In this document: positions 35,875-47,329 of the stretch, in pieces
How positions within the stretch are numbered: position 1 is the first letter of the stretch
Layout: every line of letters begins with the position of its first letter
Source: Triglochin maritima
Taxonomy: Eukaryota > Streptophyta > Magnoliopsida > Alismatales > Juncaginaceae
Assembly (NCBI GenBank): GCA_963682175.1
Contig: OY821786.1
Location: 36,201,501 to 36,265,500, forward strand
Reading direction: 5' to 3'
Length of the DNA stretch: 64,000 nucleotides
Position numbers and translations under genes: made by a program
The notes under the pieces: generated by a model
The model's input: the letters and a program-made list of their open reading frames with translations, nothing else
Told to the model about the DNA's origin: nothing
Database searches by the model: none

Positions 35875-36126
35875 TGTAACATCCCCTTCCGGACGGTCAA
35901 AGCGGAAGATGATTTTTTTTTGAAAGGAGAGAGTTACCGAAAGGCAATAGAAGTCAATACAAGATGATAGGAGCTCCAATTGGTTTAAATACACATGAAC
36001 GTGTTTGAGGATTCAAGAATAAGATATGTACACAATATACAAATCGAGAATCAATACATTCAAGAGATATTAAAAAGAATCAATAATGACTGCCAATCAA
36101 ATTCTAAGTGCATAGAGACATAAAAG
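35875..36126 (-). mobile_element. Truncated 5' LTR of the element at 30137-36126
   Basis: These 252 bp equal 30137-30388 with one substitution (G for A near 35971). The rest of the 4.2 kb LTR, including its promoter, is deleted. Unrelated DNA follows at 36127. Confidence 0.85.
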
Positions 36127-36413
36127 TAATTCTCTTTTTCACAAGTGATGTTTTAGGCTCAAAGAATGGTGTCAACATGAAATCATCATCGCAATCGTTG
36201 CCCGAAATGACGCCAAATCAGCAATTCACTGCATGTAAACTTAAATTGGCGTCAAATAACACTAGAGTAAAGGAATTGCCGACTAAGGTTGTGTTTGGTA
36301 CGCAGGAATGGAAACCAACAGAAGCGAAGATTAGTGACAACAATACCAAAACTAACTTATTATACAACCCAGATAAGATCATAAGATGGTGAAAACAAAG
36401 AAAGAGGGGAGGA
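36127..36413 (+). other. Coding-like stretch of unknown origin
   Basis: The plus strand stays open from the LTR junction to 36392 and reads a balanced, non-repetitive sequence with GSKNGVNMKSSSQSLPEMTP and TKVVFGTQEWKPTEAK. It looks like an internal exon of a cellular gene but has no recognised domain, start or splice context. It sits between the deleted 5' LTR and the duplicated block at 36414. Confidence 0.3.
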
Positions 36414-37485
36414 AAGGAAGATGATTCCACTCGTCCACCTTAACTGTGGTGATGGCGATGTGCCACATGTGGGACTGTGAAAAAACGACTTGGAAGACGA
36501 CTTCAAGTCAACCTTTTGTTTTATTATCTTGTTTTCATTTTTATTTTCGATCACAATAAAAACTTATCAACATAGAACCAAAACTATTTTTTATCAACAT
36601 AAAAACTTATCCTAGTTGATGGTTGTGCGTCAGTTAGGTCCAACTCGTCTGTCAAGCTTGATTGTCTAGTGGACTTTGGAAGTACAACTTGAAGTCAAGT
36701 TTTGGTTCTATAATCTTCTCTAAATAAACTTGTTCAACAAACTTTTTACGCGAATTGAAGATCATTAGATATGCCGCACCCAATTTTGTTAGATGCCAAG
36801 ACAACAAATGACCCACGTCGGCCTGTGTCTAAATACTAAGAGGCCTCAAACTATTTCTTGAAGGAGTGTCAAGCAACCACTCTCGGCTTTCTTCAATCAA
36901 AACTACAAAAATTCCCATGCAAAATGGTTATGAAATTGCCACAGTGTTTCACATACTTTATGGTATCAAAAGACCGTTAAAGATATCTTTTGACAACTCG
37001 GTGAATGTAAATTTGTCACATCTCCTTACAATGATAAAACCTCTTCAAAATCAAAGCATATCGATATGAAGTTTTTGGATATTAAAGAAAGGGTTCAGAA
37101 ATTTTTTGGATATTAAAAACATGGTCCAAACTTCAACGTGATTACAAGAGAAATCCCTTAAGTTCACTTCCTATTTTCTTTTCATATTACAGGTTAATTT
37201 CAGTCTTTCATTATTGGCACCAACTCAATCTGAACTGCTGGCTCTCGTGTATAGCTTCAACAAGTTTTCCTTTTCGAAGGAGACGTTGGGAATCAAAATC
37301 AATGGCAAACTAACTAACAACATCATGAAGTTCTCCGAAGTCATGTCTGAATTCAATTTAGGTTGTTGAAAGACATGACAAAAGGCAAAGACGAATTATT
37401 TGTAGACTACAAAAGGGGTGAACAAGAAAGATGCGAAGTAGTAGAGGAAATTAATTACCCTGTAAATTGGTAATGAACTACAGAA
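36414..37485. repeat. Second copy of the 28993-30000 block, ending in the SET-gene stop codon
   Basis: The block is collinear with 28993-30000 (shared TTCCACTCGTCCACCTTAAC, module copy at 36600-37060, then GGAGACGTTGGGAATCAAAA). It ends with CTACAGAA at 37478-37485, which on the minus strand is the last bases of the SET terminal exon, including the TAG stop. The rest of the exon is replaced by CACTA-like DNA. Confidence 0.75.
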
Positions 37486-39085
37486 CTCGGAAGCTAAATG
37501 TTCAAACCAATATTCAGTATTTGTATCGGGACGAATAACAGCTAACATCCAATGATCACCAGACAACATTCATTTAAAAAACATAAGTAATTCATTTTAT
37601 TACTACATGTATTATATCAAATAATTAAAAACATACCTCTCCCAATACGATGCATGATAATACATCTTGTTCCCCTCAGCCATCACATTCGCCATTGTTT
37701 GCGATCGGGTGTATTCACTTTTTCGTAAGGGACGGTTGAACAACGTTGGACAGAAATATCCAAAGCTCTTTCCATTGGGCATTTGGTAAAGAGACCTATA
37801 TATCACAATCAATAAATATGATTTAAATGTCAAACTTAAAACATAAACAAATATCGTGAAAAATAACATATATAAAAATGGCTTACTTTATAAGAACTTC
37901 AATGATTGATATACATAATTTTTCCATCTTCAGAAATTGCATGACATCACCAAAGATGACATAGTTTCGATTCTAAGCCGTCTTCCAACGTGTAGCGTAC
38001 GATTTCTTTACAAAGAACTCATCACGACATTGTCCTCGGGTTTATATTTTACGATATTATATAACATTAAACAGTTCTTAGGCAACACATTTTCATCAAA
38101 CCCGGTAGAACATTTGGATCTGTTGGATGGTGGAGGTTGAACTTTTAACATTAAGATAGACATTGTTAGAACATTTCTACTAAAACAATTTTATGACGAT
38201 TAAAAATTCGTATATTAATACTAAATAATTACCTTCTTTTTCTTTTTCGATTTTACCAAAGAACGTGGTCATTCCAATACTTGTCCTTCAGCGTCCCCAA
38301 TACTTTTTGGTGAGTACAGAGGACCTCAACGAGTTGTTGGTGGCCAAAGGAGTTGGGGAGTGGTGCAGTGTGAGGGGTGGTGCGTTGGGGCGGAGGTGGT
38401 TGTGGGTGGTGAGTTGGGTCGAAGGTGTTGCGGTATGTAAAGGTTGTGGGGCAGAGGTGGTCGTGGGTGGTGAGTTGGGTCGGAGGTGTTGCGGTGCGCG
38501 AAGGTTGTGGGGCGGAGGTGGTCGTGGGTGTTGTCTCCGTGGTGGTGCGGTGTGGGTTGGATCGCGTGATGCGTTGGGGTGAGGTCGGGCTGGAGGCGTA
38601 GGTTGGTGGCGACGGGTTGGGGCGGAAGAAACAAAGATTTGGGTTGTGTTTGTGTTAGGGCATGGTAAACAAGAAGATTGAACGGATTTAAAAAAACTGA
38701 ACCTAACACGTCGGTTTTGCTGAAAACCAACGTGATAAGGCCACCCAAACACGTCGGTTTTAATAAAACCGACGTGACACATGTTATAAAAATTATTTGG
38801 TTTTTTAAAGAATAATAAAAACAAACTAATCACGTCGGATTTCCTCAAACCGTGACAATATACATAAAACACGTCGGTTGAACAACCGATGTGATATTGG
38901 TATATCACGTCGATTGTTGTTCAACTGACGTAACTTGTTAGTATGTCATGTCAGTTGAACAAAAACTGACATGATATAGTATATATCACGTCGGTTGTTG
39001 TTCAACGTGACAAGTTTGTTTCACGTTGGGTTATTAATACCCGACGTGACATGACGATGTAATTCCCCATTTTTCTGCACTAGTG
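37486..39085 (-). mobile_element. Truncated CACTA transposon with ULP1-like remnant
   Basis: The right end reads, on the minus strand, CACTAGTGCAGAAAAAT, a good CACTA terminus. Subterminal repeats of CACGTCGGTT and its complement fill 38700-39050. Near 37490-37570 the minus strand reads GDHWMLAVIRPDTNTEYWF, the His-Trp region of a ULP1-type protease domain as in plant CACTA elements. An open stretch at 37869-37612 may belong to the same gene. No left terminus is found; the element is cut at the junction with the SET exon. It is related to, but clearly distinct from, the CACTA at 5794-11334. Confidence 0.75.
38392..38540. repeat. GC-rich minisatellite in the CACTA element
   Basis: A unit of about 60 bp containing GTGGGTGGTGAGTTGGGTCG and AGGTTGTGGGGC is repeated two and a half times. 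It produces spurious Pro/His-rich open frames on the minus strand (38288-38908). Confidence 0.7.
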
Positions 39086-39299
39086 GTAGTAGGTTATATA
39101 TTGAAATTAGAACTAAATGTTCTTTTCAATATGGTCAAAGCAAGTAATGATAGGGTCAAATTATTGTGGTGCCTCCATTGTAGATGTGAGTTGTGAAACT
39201 CCCCAAGTACTTCATCCAATCACAAGGTCATCATGCAGATCATTTCCTTTTGAAGGACTGATTATAATCTCGGACGAAAAATACAATTCATACCTTCCC

Positions 39300-39458
39300 T
39301 CGGCGTGTGGTGGAGTGGTTCGGGGGGAGCTGCGTATGTATATTGACGCAGCTCCGCATGTCAAACACCTCGGGTAAACGGCTGGGACAGTCTTGGGGTT
39401 TGTAGCCCGGCCGGCACCCTAATGGGCGGTGGTCCAGTGAGTTCCCCGGTCATAAAAA
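39300..39458 (+). mobile_element. tRNA-derived SINE with target-site duplication
   Basis: About 159 bp with a good RNA polymerase III A box (TGGTGGAGTGG, 39308-39318) near the 5' end, a GC-rich body and an A-rich 3' tail. It is bounded by a ~23 bp duplication: AATACAATTCATACC followed by TTCCC at 39277-39299 and CTCCC at 39459-39481. The B box is weak. One mismatch in the duplication suggests a moderately young insertion. Confidence 0.8.
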
Positions 39459-39956
39459 AAAAATACAATTCATACCCTCCCACTTTTTTTGAACATCTCG
39501 CCCCCTCTCTGTTATAATTCAAAATAAAAATTGGTTGATTGCAAAATCCAAATGTTCCTATTCGATTGACAAGGTGCCCAATTAAATGCTAATTTCTTCG
39601 ACACGGTTACCCTCGTATGAAGATTTTTTTTACAAGAATAGAAAACAAGAAATCTCCTTATTTGTTGACATACCTTCTTCAAAATGCATGGATAGCATAA
39701 ACAAAAGGCACACCTACAACCATTTGTTTTGAAACGATACTAGCTAGCTACATCATGTGTGTCCAGAGTCCTCAAGCTACAAAGTGATCGATCGTGTGTA
39801 TCATATTCTTGTTATGTCCATTTCTGATTCTTTGGAAAGAAGAAAAAACCCTCCATTGACCATTTTCATTTCCAAACCCATGACAATGCATGTGTATGTT
39901 TCAATACTTTTCAATGTAATTTAAGGATATTATTCTGAGTTTGGAGATAAAGAAAT

Positions 39957-39958
<2 letters not shown>

Positions 39959-39993
<35 letters not shown>
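39959..39993. repeat. (TA)n microsatellite
   Basis: Uninterrupted TA dinucleotides over about 35 bp. The surrounding 39482-40500 has no recognised gene or element except the approach to the copia LTR. Confidence 0.95.
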
Positions 39994-39995
<2 letters not shown>

Positions 39996-40499
39996 AAGTA
40001 CCATAAATATATCATGAGGTATAACACTATATTGGTAATAAAAATGATACGAAAGCAATGTAGCAAGCCTTGACATCAAATGATATCTCATAATAATTGC
40101 GTAATATATCAACCTATCTTACTAGATATGATCATAATTTGGTAATCCCGCAAACATGATCATTTATTGTGAAATAACTTATGATCCATATTCTTCACCA
40201 ATCGAATTCCTAACTCCACTCTGATTCAAATTCTGCCAATGATAAAACAATCAGAAAGACAAGCTACAATTTCCACCCCAAACCTTAGGCCACTTGGACA
40301 ACTACTGGCTTCCAATATTGACTTTTAGCTTCAAATCATATACACATTTTCTTTCCACAAACGTTCCACGGGAACTTGGGACAAATAAGAAAACTTAAAT
40401 AACACATACCCCTGAACACCCCCCATAAGGTCCTTCGATCCAATAGTTGGGCAGATACAGAAACAATTGCTGGGCAAGAAGATAAAAGTGTATTTGATC

Positions 40500-43440
40500 T
40501 TCCAGCATTTTCTATCAAAAACAAGATAAAACAAAATGTAGAAAATGTAGAAAATGAGTTTGGTATTTTATTGTTATCTGTTTTGCGATTATAGTTGTGT
40601 ATGCTTATATAGGCTTAGTTTGGACTAGCCGTTTGAATACAGAGATGCGAATTTATGTTGAGAATGTTTGGTATCTTCTGGTTGATGAGGATGGTTAACT
40701 ACTTGTGTCGATTTGTATTTCGAGGTTGGGCGATGATGACTTTTGATGTCTGAGCCGTGTATTTTTAACACTCCCCCTCAAGTTGAGTCTGGAAGAGATT
40801 GAAGGAGTCCAACTTGTGTAGAATGCTATGAAATTGTTTTTGATCCAAGGGTTTGGTGAAGATATCTGCGAGTTGGTTTTTACTTGGAACGTAAGGGACT
40901 TCGATTTCTTTAGGCTGAAGTTTTTCTCTGATGAGATGATAGTCAACTTCTATATGCTTTGTTCATTCGTGAAACATAGGATTGGAGGCGATGTGACGAG
41001 CAACATGATTGTCACAAAACATTTGCATAGGTTCATGGTATGGAACCATCATTTCTTTGAGGAGTTGTTTAAGCCATATCAATTCGCTGGTAGTGGATGC
41101 CATAGCACGATATTCTGCTTCAGCGCTAGATCTTGCAACAAGATTTTGTTTTTTGCTCCTCCAAGTGACTAGGTTTCCCCCAACGAACGTGTAGAATCCC
41201 GTGGTGGATTTGCGATCATGACTACCCACCCAATCTGCATCAGAATAACCAATTATTGAGTTAGAGTTGTTTCTTTTCATCCATATCCCTTGTCCTGGAG
41301 TTTTCTTTAAATACCTGAGTATTCTATCGATGATGTCTAGATGGTGTGTGTGTGGTGCATGCATGAATTGACTTATCGTACTAACAACATAAGTTATGTC
41401 AGGTCTAGTGACAGTGAGATAAATGAGTTTCCCTACTAGATTTTGGAATTGGCCTATGTCGTTCAAGGGTTCTCCATCGGTGGGACCAATTTTTCGATTT
41501 GTCTCGATAGGTGTGTTGACAGGTTTGGATCCTAATTTCCCAGTTTCTTTAAGTAGATCAAGAATATTCTTGCATTGAGATAGCTACAGTCCCTTTTTTG
41601 AGTATGCTATTTCAATGTCTAAAAAATATTTCATGAATCCTAAGTCTTTGATGTCAAATTTGTTTTTTAGATATGATTTCACGATATCAATTTCTTTATC
41701 ACTATTTCCGGTGATTATAATGCCATCTGCATATACGAGGACAATGATGGTAATATTGTTAGCATGTTTGATGAACATAGATGCATCGGCAGAACATTTA
41801 GAAAAACCAAATTGGTTGAGAGAGAGGCTAAGTTTTGCATACCAGGCTCGAGGTGGCTGTTTCAATCCGTAGATTGATTTGTGAAGTTTGCAAACCTGAT
41901 TGTAAGAGGTGTTGTGCCCTGGAGGAGGAGTCATGTAGACCTCTTCTTCTAAGGAGCCTTGGAGGAAGGCATTCCGCACATCCATCTGAAAGAGATTCCA
42001 CCCATAGTTGACCGCTATAGATAGGAGAACTCTAACAATATTCATTTTAGCAACCGGGGCAAAGGTTTCTTGATAGTCGAGGTCGTAAGTTTGAGTGTAT
42101 CCATTGGCGACTAATCTAGCTTTATATCGGTCTATTGACCCGTTGCTATTATATTTAATTTTATAAATCCACTTACAGCCTACGGGTTTGGTTCCAAGTT
42201 TAGGGTTGACCATGGTCCAAGTTTGATTTTTTTCTAAGGCCTCAAGTTCCTCTTTCATGACTTTTGTCCAATTAGGATCCCTAAGGGCTTCTTGATAGGA
42301 GGTAGGTTCCTTAAGGTTATCAATTGTATCTAAAAAGGCTTGGTGGGAGTTTGTTATGGAGTTTAAGGATATGTAATCTTGGATGGGATACGTAACATTA
42401 TAAGTAACAAAGTCTTGAAGGTGGGATGGAGAACCTGTAGGTCTTGTAAATCGTCTTGTGGGGACCTATTCTTGGACCGGTTCATTGTGGTGTTCGCCTT
42501 GTCTACCCGGAGTACTATCTTCTCCCCCCTCTTGAGGAACAGGAGTGTCCTCAAGACGAAAGAAGTTGTCAGAAAATAAGTCGGTGGTGGGAAGAGGGAA
42601 AGTTGTACATGCAGAAGTGTTGTTTATAGATTCGAAATATGATTCTTTTTCCGAAAAAGAGACATCCCTGGAAATATAAAGTTTGCAATTTGTAGGGTCA
42701 TAACATTTGTACCCTTTCTTTTGGAAAGAGTACCCAAGAAAAACAGCTTTAACGGAGTGAGAGTCAAATTTATCAACCCGTTTTTATGCACATAACAAAC
42801 ACGATCAAAAACCTTGAGATGATCGACGCCCATCTTTCTTCTATTCAAAATTTCTAAGGGTTGTTTATTTTCAAGAATAGGGCTAGGTAGTCGATTGATA
42901 AGATAGACAACCATTTTGGGTGATTTTGAATATTTCATATAAGGTCTTTATTTCCGGTCATGTGGTCAGTAGCTCCAGTGTCTATAATCGATGAAGTAGG
43001 GGTAAAAGTATGATTACAAGAGATGTGAGTTGAAAGAATACCTGACCCATTACCTTGTAGGTTCTGATTTTGACCGGATATGTGTAGCAAGCTGTTGAGG
43101 TGGGCCAGCACGTGACCTAATTCTTTGTGTATTGATCCTGGCCCATGGTCACTTGAAGAATGAAGCCCATAACCAGTGGACCCGAGCCCATGCCCATCAG
43201 CACCAACACGCGGATTCGGATCCGACCCGGTGTGCCCGCCTACTTCATTCCTGAGATCGGGTAAGTGGATATCCGCGTAAGAGTTGGATAAATACCCCCG
43301 ACTTCCGGATCCAGAGATGCGAGGGTGGGTTCACATGCAGTGGTCATTGGTGGGGTTGAGCTGGAAGGTTTTGGTTGTTGTGGCTAAACCGAGAGAGTTG
43401 GCTAGTAATGTCGAGAGAGATTTTTAGGGGATCTGAAAGA
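40500..43440 (-). mobile_element. Ty1/copia element, 5'-truncated with internal deletion
   Basis: The 3' LTR ends at 40770 (minus-strand start TGTTAAAAATACACGG) next to the polypurine tract CTTGAGGGGGAG. A TATA box (CTATATAAGC, minus) lies near 40600. The far LTR end is uncertain (40340-40560). Leftover gag text runs to about 43440. The protease motif DTGATDHMTGN near 42960 is joined directly to the end of integrase (VVYLINRLPSPILE, 42938-42624), so the integrase core is deleted. RT and RNase H follow. No 5' LTR is present. Confidence 0.8.
40963..42258 (-). pseudogene. Ty1/copia reverse transcriptase-RNase H with altered YVDD motif
   Basis: RT occupies 42258-41584 (224 codons): KPVGCKWIYKIKY, KARLVANGYTQ, FQMDVRNAFLQG, CKLHKSIYGLKQPPRAWY and DIKDLGFMKYFL. 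The catalytic YVDD is YADG here, so the second aspartate needed for polymerisation is missing. A stop follows GL at 41584. RNase H (41466-40963) keeps SDADW, SAEAEYR and FCDNH. The two parts are separated by a short interrupted connection. The RT fragment is about 70% similar by eye to that of the copia at 57630-62484. Confidence 0.8.
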
Positions 43441-45087
43441 GTCATTTGGATGTCATAGTATGAAGAAGACTATTCATAGTTGAATTCAATATCAAGTCAT
43501 CAATCAAATTATTAATTGACTGACAATACTTACTTTTCAAATCATAAATTCCCATGCGATGCGGAATGGAACTTCGAGTGCAAAGTAAGATTTCTTATTT
43601 CTTAGATGAAAGCATAGATTAAGTATGTTGCACTTGAGAACATCATCTTCATTCAAAAATCAACAATCAATTCAACTTTTTCCAGTGCCTCTATCTAGAA
43701 TCGTATATATCTAGATTTGATCTCTTTCGAGTTCAGGTAAACTATCTTCATCTCTTATGAAGCATTGTACATCAAAAGAACCAAATAATGGATAATCATT
43801 GGTTGTATTAATGATCTTATTCTTAAAGAACACAAAAAAAACACGATTTTACACAATGAATATCATTTGTGGATTTCCCAAATTGTGGATCTACCATAAA
43901 ATAGAATTTGTCAGAAAATACTCTAATCCACACACAAAACATCTAAAAATCACTATAACAAAACCAAAGGATACAAATAGAAACTAACTTAAAGAGCTAT
44001 AACAGTTTAAACATACAACACCTCAAAAAGCAGATGGTTAGATCACCACTTATTCAAACATAGGACGTTCATAATCTCCTAAAATATATTTGTATGCATA
44101 TATACTCGAGCAACTCAACTATAATGTACTGTAATTCATCATTCAGATATGTTTCTCTCTTTGGTTGGCATTGTGAATCTTCCATCTTTGACCTATTTTC
44201 ATATTTTCAAGGTGGGGAAAACAGAAATTTTAAAAAAACACTGACATGGGAAAAATGAGGTCCGAGAATACTAATATTCAAACAAAGCAAACTCCAGAGA
44301 AACCATGAATAAAAGATAATACATTGTTTTTATCCGTTAACTTAAAAGGGAGCCGCCTAACTTCCAGATAAATATTTGTGTGAATTAAGATGGTCAAGTA
44401 TGCTAAACAAACACAATAAAAATCAAAATATTTCAAGAGGAAAAACAGGTGGGCCGGAGCAGGAAATCCGAAGTAAACTAACCAAATTGTATGCTAAAAA
44501 GAAAATCAAACCCAAATAAGATTTTAAACAGTTATGGGATCGGAATAATGTGGTTTCATAATAGTAATTTAAACAAAACAATCCTAAGTAGAATGTTTAA
44601 GCTTGAAAGTCTAAGAAGAGGAAATTGGTCATAAGTAAATACAAAAGCAGCTAATTAAGTAAAAGATTTTTTAATCGTTTCTAATGAATTTTAGTTCTGT
44701 CACCAACTCGAAGCAAAAGCAATGAACAATATCAGTGGTTAGATGTTTGGGAAAAATCAAACGACTCAAAAATAAACAAAACCAAAAATAGCACAAACTA
44801 TATAATCGGAATTTGACAACAAAACAAATGGAAATGGCAAACGGAAATAATCGTAAGATTTAGATTCCACCACCAGAAATAAAATGGCACAAACCATAGG
44901 AAATAATCCGAACATTACAACAAAAAGAATGTCATTTCGACCTCAAAGTGGTCAAATCCGAAATACAAAACCGATTAGAAACACATGATACGTCCAACTG
45001 ACCGCATGGATCCTTCAGATCCAAAGAATCTAAATGTTACAGGTAGGAACCCATAGAATGCATCACGAAACTCAATTCTAGACCACA
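43441..45087. other. Non-coding DNA without recognised elements
   Basis: AT-rich sequence with no open frame of interest. It contains one copy of a 122-bp direct repeat (43764-43885) whose partner is at 46593-46716. Confidence 0.5.
43764..43885 (+). repeat. 122-bp direct repeat, left copy
   Basis: It starts ATTGTACATCAAAAGAACC and ends CCCAAATTG, and is about 97% identical to 46593-46716. The two copies enclose 2.7 kb that includes the TRIM. No TG...CA ends or flanking duplication were found, so these are not called LTRs. Confidence 0.8.
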
Positions 45088-45092
45088 CTTCT

Positions 45093-45623
45093 TGTAAAAC
45101 CCCCAAGTTTAGTCCCACATTGCTTAACATGAGAATGTTGGGGTGTGATATGAAGACATGAGCCCACTACCATAACACTTACCAACTTAAGTTTTGTGGC
45201 AATAAGTGAGTGTTGTGGGCCAGTGGGCACATGAGTGACGGACCGGGACCCGGGCTCGATGCGGGTTCGGGGACGGGACGTTACAGATGGTATCAGAGCC
45301 TGAACCAGCCGGAATTGTGGGAACTAAGTGCTACACTTAAAGGGTGGGAGTCACCTCTAGAATCCCACAACGCCTGGTGATTGAGTGGCTTGACCCTGAC
45401 GAGGACGTCAGGTGTTCAAGTGGGGTAGGTTGTAAAACCCCCAAGTTTAGTCCCACATTGCTTAACATGAGAATGTTGGGGTGGGATATGAAGACATGAG
45501 CCCACTACCATAACACTTACCAACTTAAGTTTTGTGGCAATAAGTGGGTGTTGTGGGCCAGTGGGAACATGAGTGACGGACCGGGACCCGAGCTCGATGC
45601 GGGTTCGGGGACGGGACGTTACA
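45093..45623 (+). mobile_element. TRIM (terminal-repeat retrotransposon in miniature), complete
   Basis: Two 193-bp LTRs (45093-45285 and 45431-45623) both start TGTAAAACCCCC and end GGACGTTACA. They differ at about four positions. Right after the first LTR lies TGGTATCAGAGCC (45288-45300), the initiator tRNA-Met primer site. A purine-rich GTGGGGTAGGT precedes the second LTR. The internal region is 145 bp and codes for nothing. The element is flanked by the exact duplication CTTCT (45088-45092, 45624-45628). All features of a complete, non-autonomous TRIM are present. Confidence 0.93.
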
Positions 45624-45628
45624 CTTCT

Positions 45629-47329
45629 GATGGGCGAGACCCGACCTTGGGTTCATACTCCAAATGTAGGTGAACATTGATGGGGTCGTGGAGGTGGTTG
45701 TGAAGGATGTAAAGAGATCAACGTGAATTGTCGACGTTTGAAAGAAGAAATGACGATTTTTGATATTAATTAAAAGAAAACAGACTTTCAAGCATTTGGC
45801 TATCATAGTAGGAGATAAAACAATTCAAAACCAACTTTAGGATTTTGTTATGGTCATTTAGTCAAATAGTTGAGAGGCGTGAGAGTAATAAATAAAAAGA
45901 AACATTGTAACAACCTCATTGTAGTACCGAAGGCCTTCCAAACAAAAAATCAACAGAAAATGTGAATGGAAATAGAACCGTGTACAATTGCAACAAACTA
46001 CTACCCCACCTAATCCAAATAGATGCAATGAAAACATAACACAAATGGAACTTACTGTCGAGAGAGTAACTGGAGGTCTGATGATCGTGCTGGTTGAGAT
46101 GACAACTTTTAGCAGAGTTGTCGTTGACGATCGAGATGCTTCTCTGGAATTGGACAGACCATATGCGTTATAGGGACCAAAGTTGTGATCCGGTGGTGGT
46201 CAGAGTGGGGTGGCAACATGACCGGAGGGCGAAATCAAAGGCTAATGGCACGCAAATATTAGAGTACGACGATGGTGGTCGGAGTTTGATGAACTTCGTC
46301 GACTGTTACTTCTCTTCTGGTCAAATGATGCAATTGTCCGGCCGACGGTTACTAAATGAAGGGATGTGTGAGAGGTTGGTTTCTTGTGAATGAACGGTTG
46401 AGATTAATGGAGGGATTGGTGTAGTTGATTGGACGGTTTATATGACTTCAAGGGACTAGGAAAGTTGCATCATGTATTGGAGGGTTCAGATTTGAGGGTT
46501 TAGTAAATAGACGGTCGTGATTTAATGAAGGGACTAGGAAAAAACTCTCTCCACGCAGAATCATTTATATAATACTATAGATAATACTATAGATTGTACA
46601 TCAAAAGAACCAAATAATGGATAATCATTGGTTGTATTAATGATCTTATTCTTAAAGAACACATTAAAAAAACACGATTTTACACAATGAATATCATTTG
46701 TGGACTTCCCAAATTGAGATCATGTTTTATAGCTCGTGAAAAGATCCTATTTCCTTTAGTAAAAAGAAGTATGTCACTTGGTAGGAATGAGTTGCATTTA
46801 TGTATAAGATTATTTACTAATTCAAGTGTTCTTCATTGTGGTTAAGACTGAGATGATAGGTGCAAGACATGAATAAATATGACTTTGACTCTCTCTAATC
46901 AGGGAGGGAGATCGATCTAATCGGCCTCGAGTTATCTGTAAACCCATCATTGTGAGTTTCAGCGTGTTGTCAAGAGCAACATGAACCCGACGTCTGATGA
47001 CCCACCCCTTTGTGTTTGGTTGATGGATTTGTAATTTGTTGGAGGTGATGGGTGTCCCCTCCCCTCGGTGACGGTGGGCAAAGGCGTATAACTATAAAAC
47101 AAACCTTGGGTGTTGGTGATTGGTATGCATCTGTATACAGGGAAACTGTTAAGGATATGACGGATGGTTAGAATGAAGGGTTTTGATTAAGATAGGGGTT
47201 GGGTGGTTGATTGGACAATGAGGATGGTTTTGGGAGACCAGGCAACTTGAGTTCCATGTTGAAATGTCGAGATATGAGGTTTGAGTAAATCAATGTTCAA
47301 GATTTAATTTAATTAAGGACTAGGAAAAA
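45629..47329. other. Intergenic DNA, no recognised gene
   Basis: Short open frames exist on the plus strand (45988-46393), with Asp/Glu-rich text but no domain. The right copy of the 122-bp direct repeat lies at 46593-46716. Nothing else is recognised. Confidence 0.4.
46593..46716 (+). repeat. 122-bp direct repeat, right copy
   Basis: Partner of 43764-43885. It differs by a short indel in the A-run after AAAGAACACA and a substitution in the phrase GTGGACTTCCC. Confidence 0.8.

Larger units (their letters stand above)
30137..36126 (-). mobile_element. Young non-autonomous long-LTR element carrying a captured cellular gene fragment
   Basis: On the minus strand the order is: truncated 5' LTR (36126-35875), primer-binding site (35871-35859), about 1.5 kb internal region, polypurine tract next to 34366, and 3' LTR (34365-30137). 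Flanking bases at the left are GTATG; a matching TSD at the right is gone with the 5' LTR end. The 252 bp that both LTRs share differ at one position by eye, so insertion was recent. Normal gag and pol are absent. Only the extreme pol tail motif (CGAGGACGAAATTT, minus strand near 34390) remains, next to a NO VEIN-like gene fragment in the same orientation as element transcription. It must have relied on a helper element. Confidence 0.8.

Noticed and set aside
38288..38908. Long minus-strand open frame with Pro/His/Thr-rich product
   Set aside because: It is the antisense of a GC-rich minisatellite (38392-38540) and CACTA subterminal repeats; composition explains the lack of stops.
43764..46716. 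Calling the 122-bp direct repeats LTRs of one element
   Set aside because: No TG/CA ends, primer site, polypurine tract or flanking duplication.
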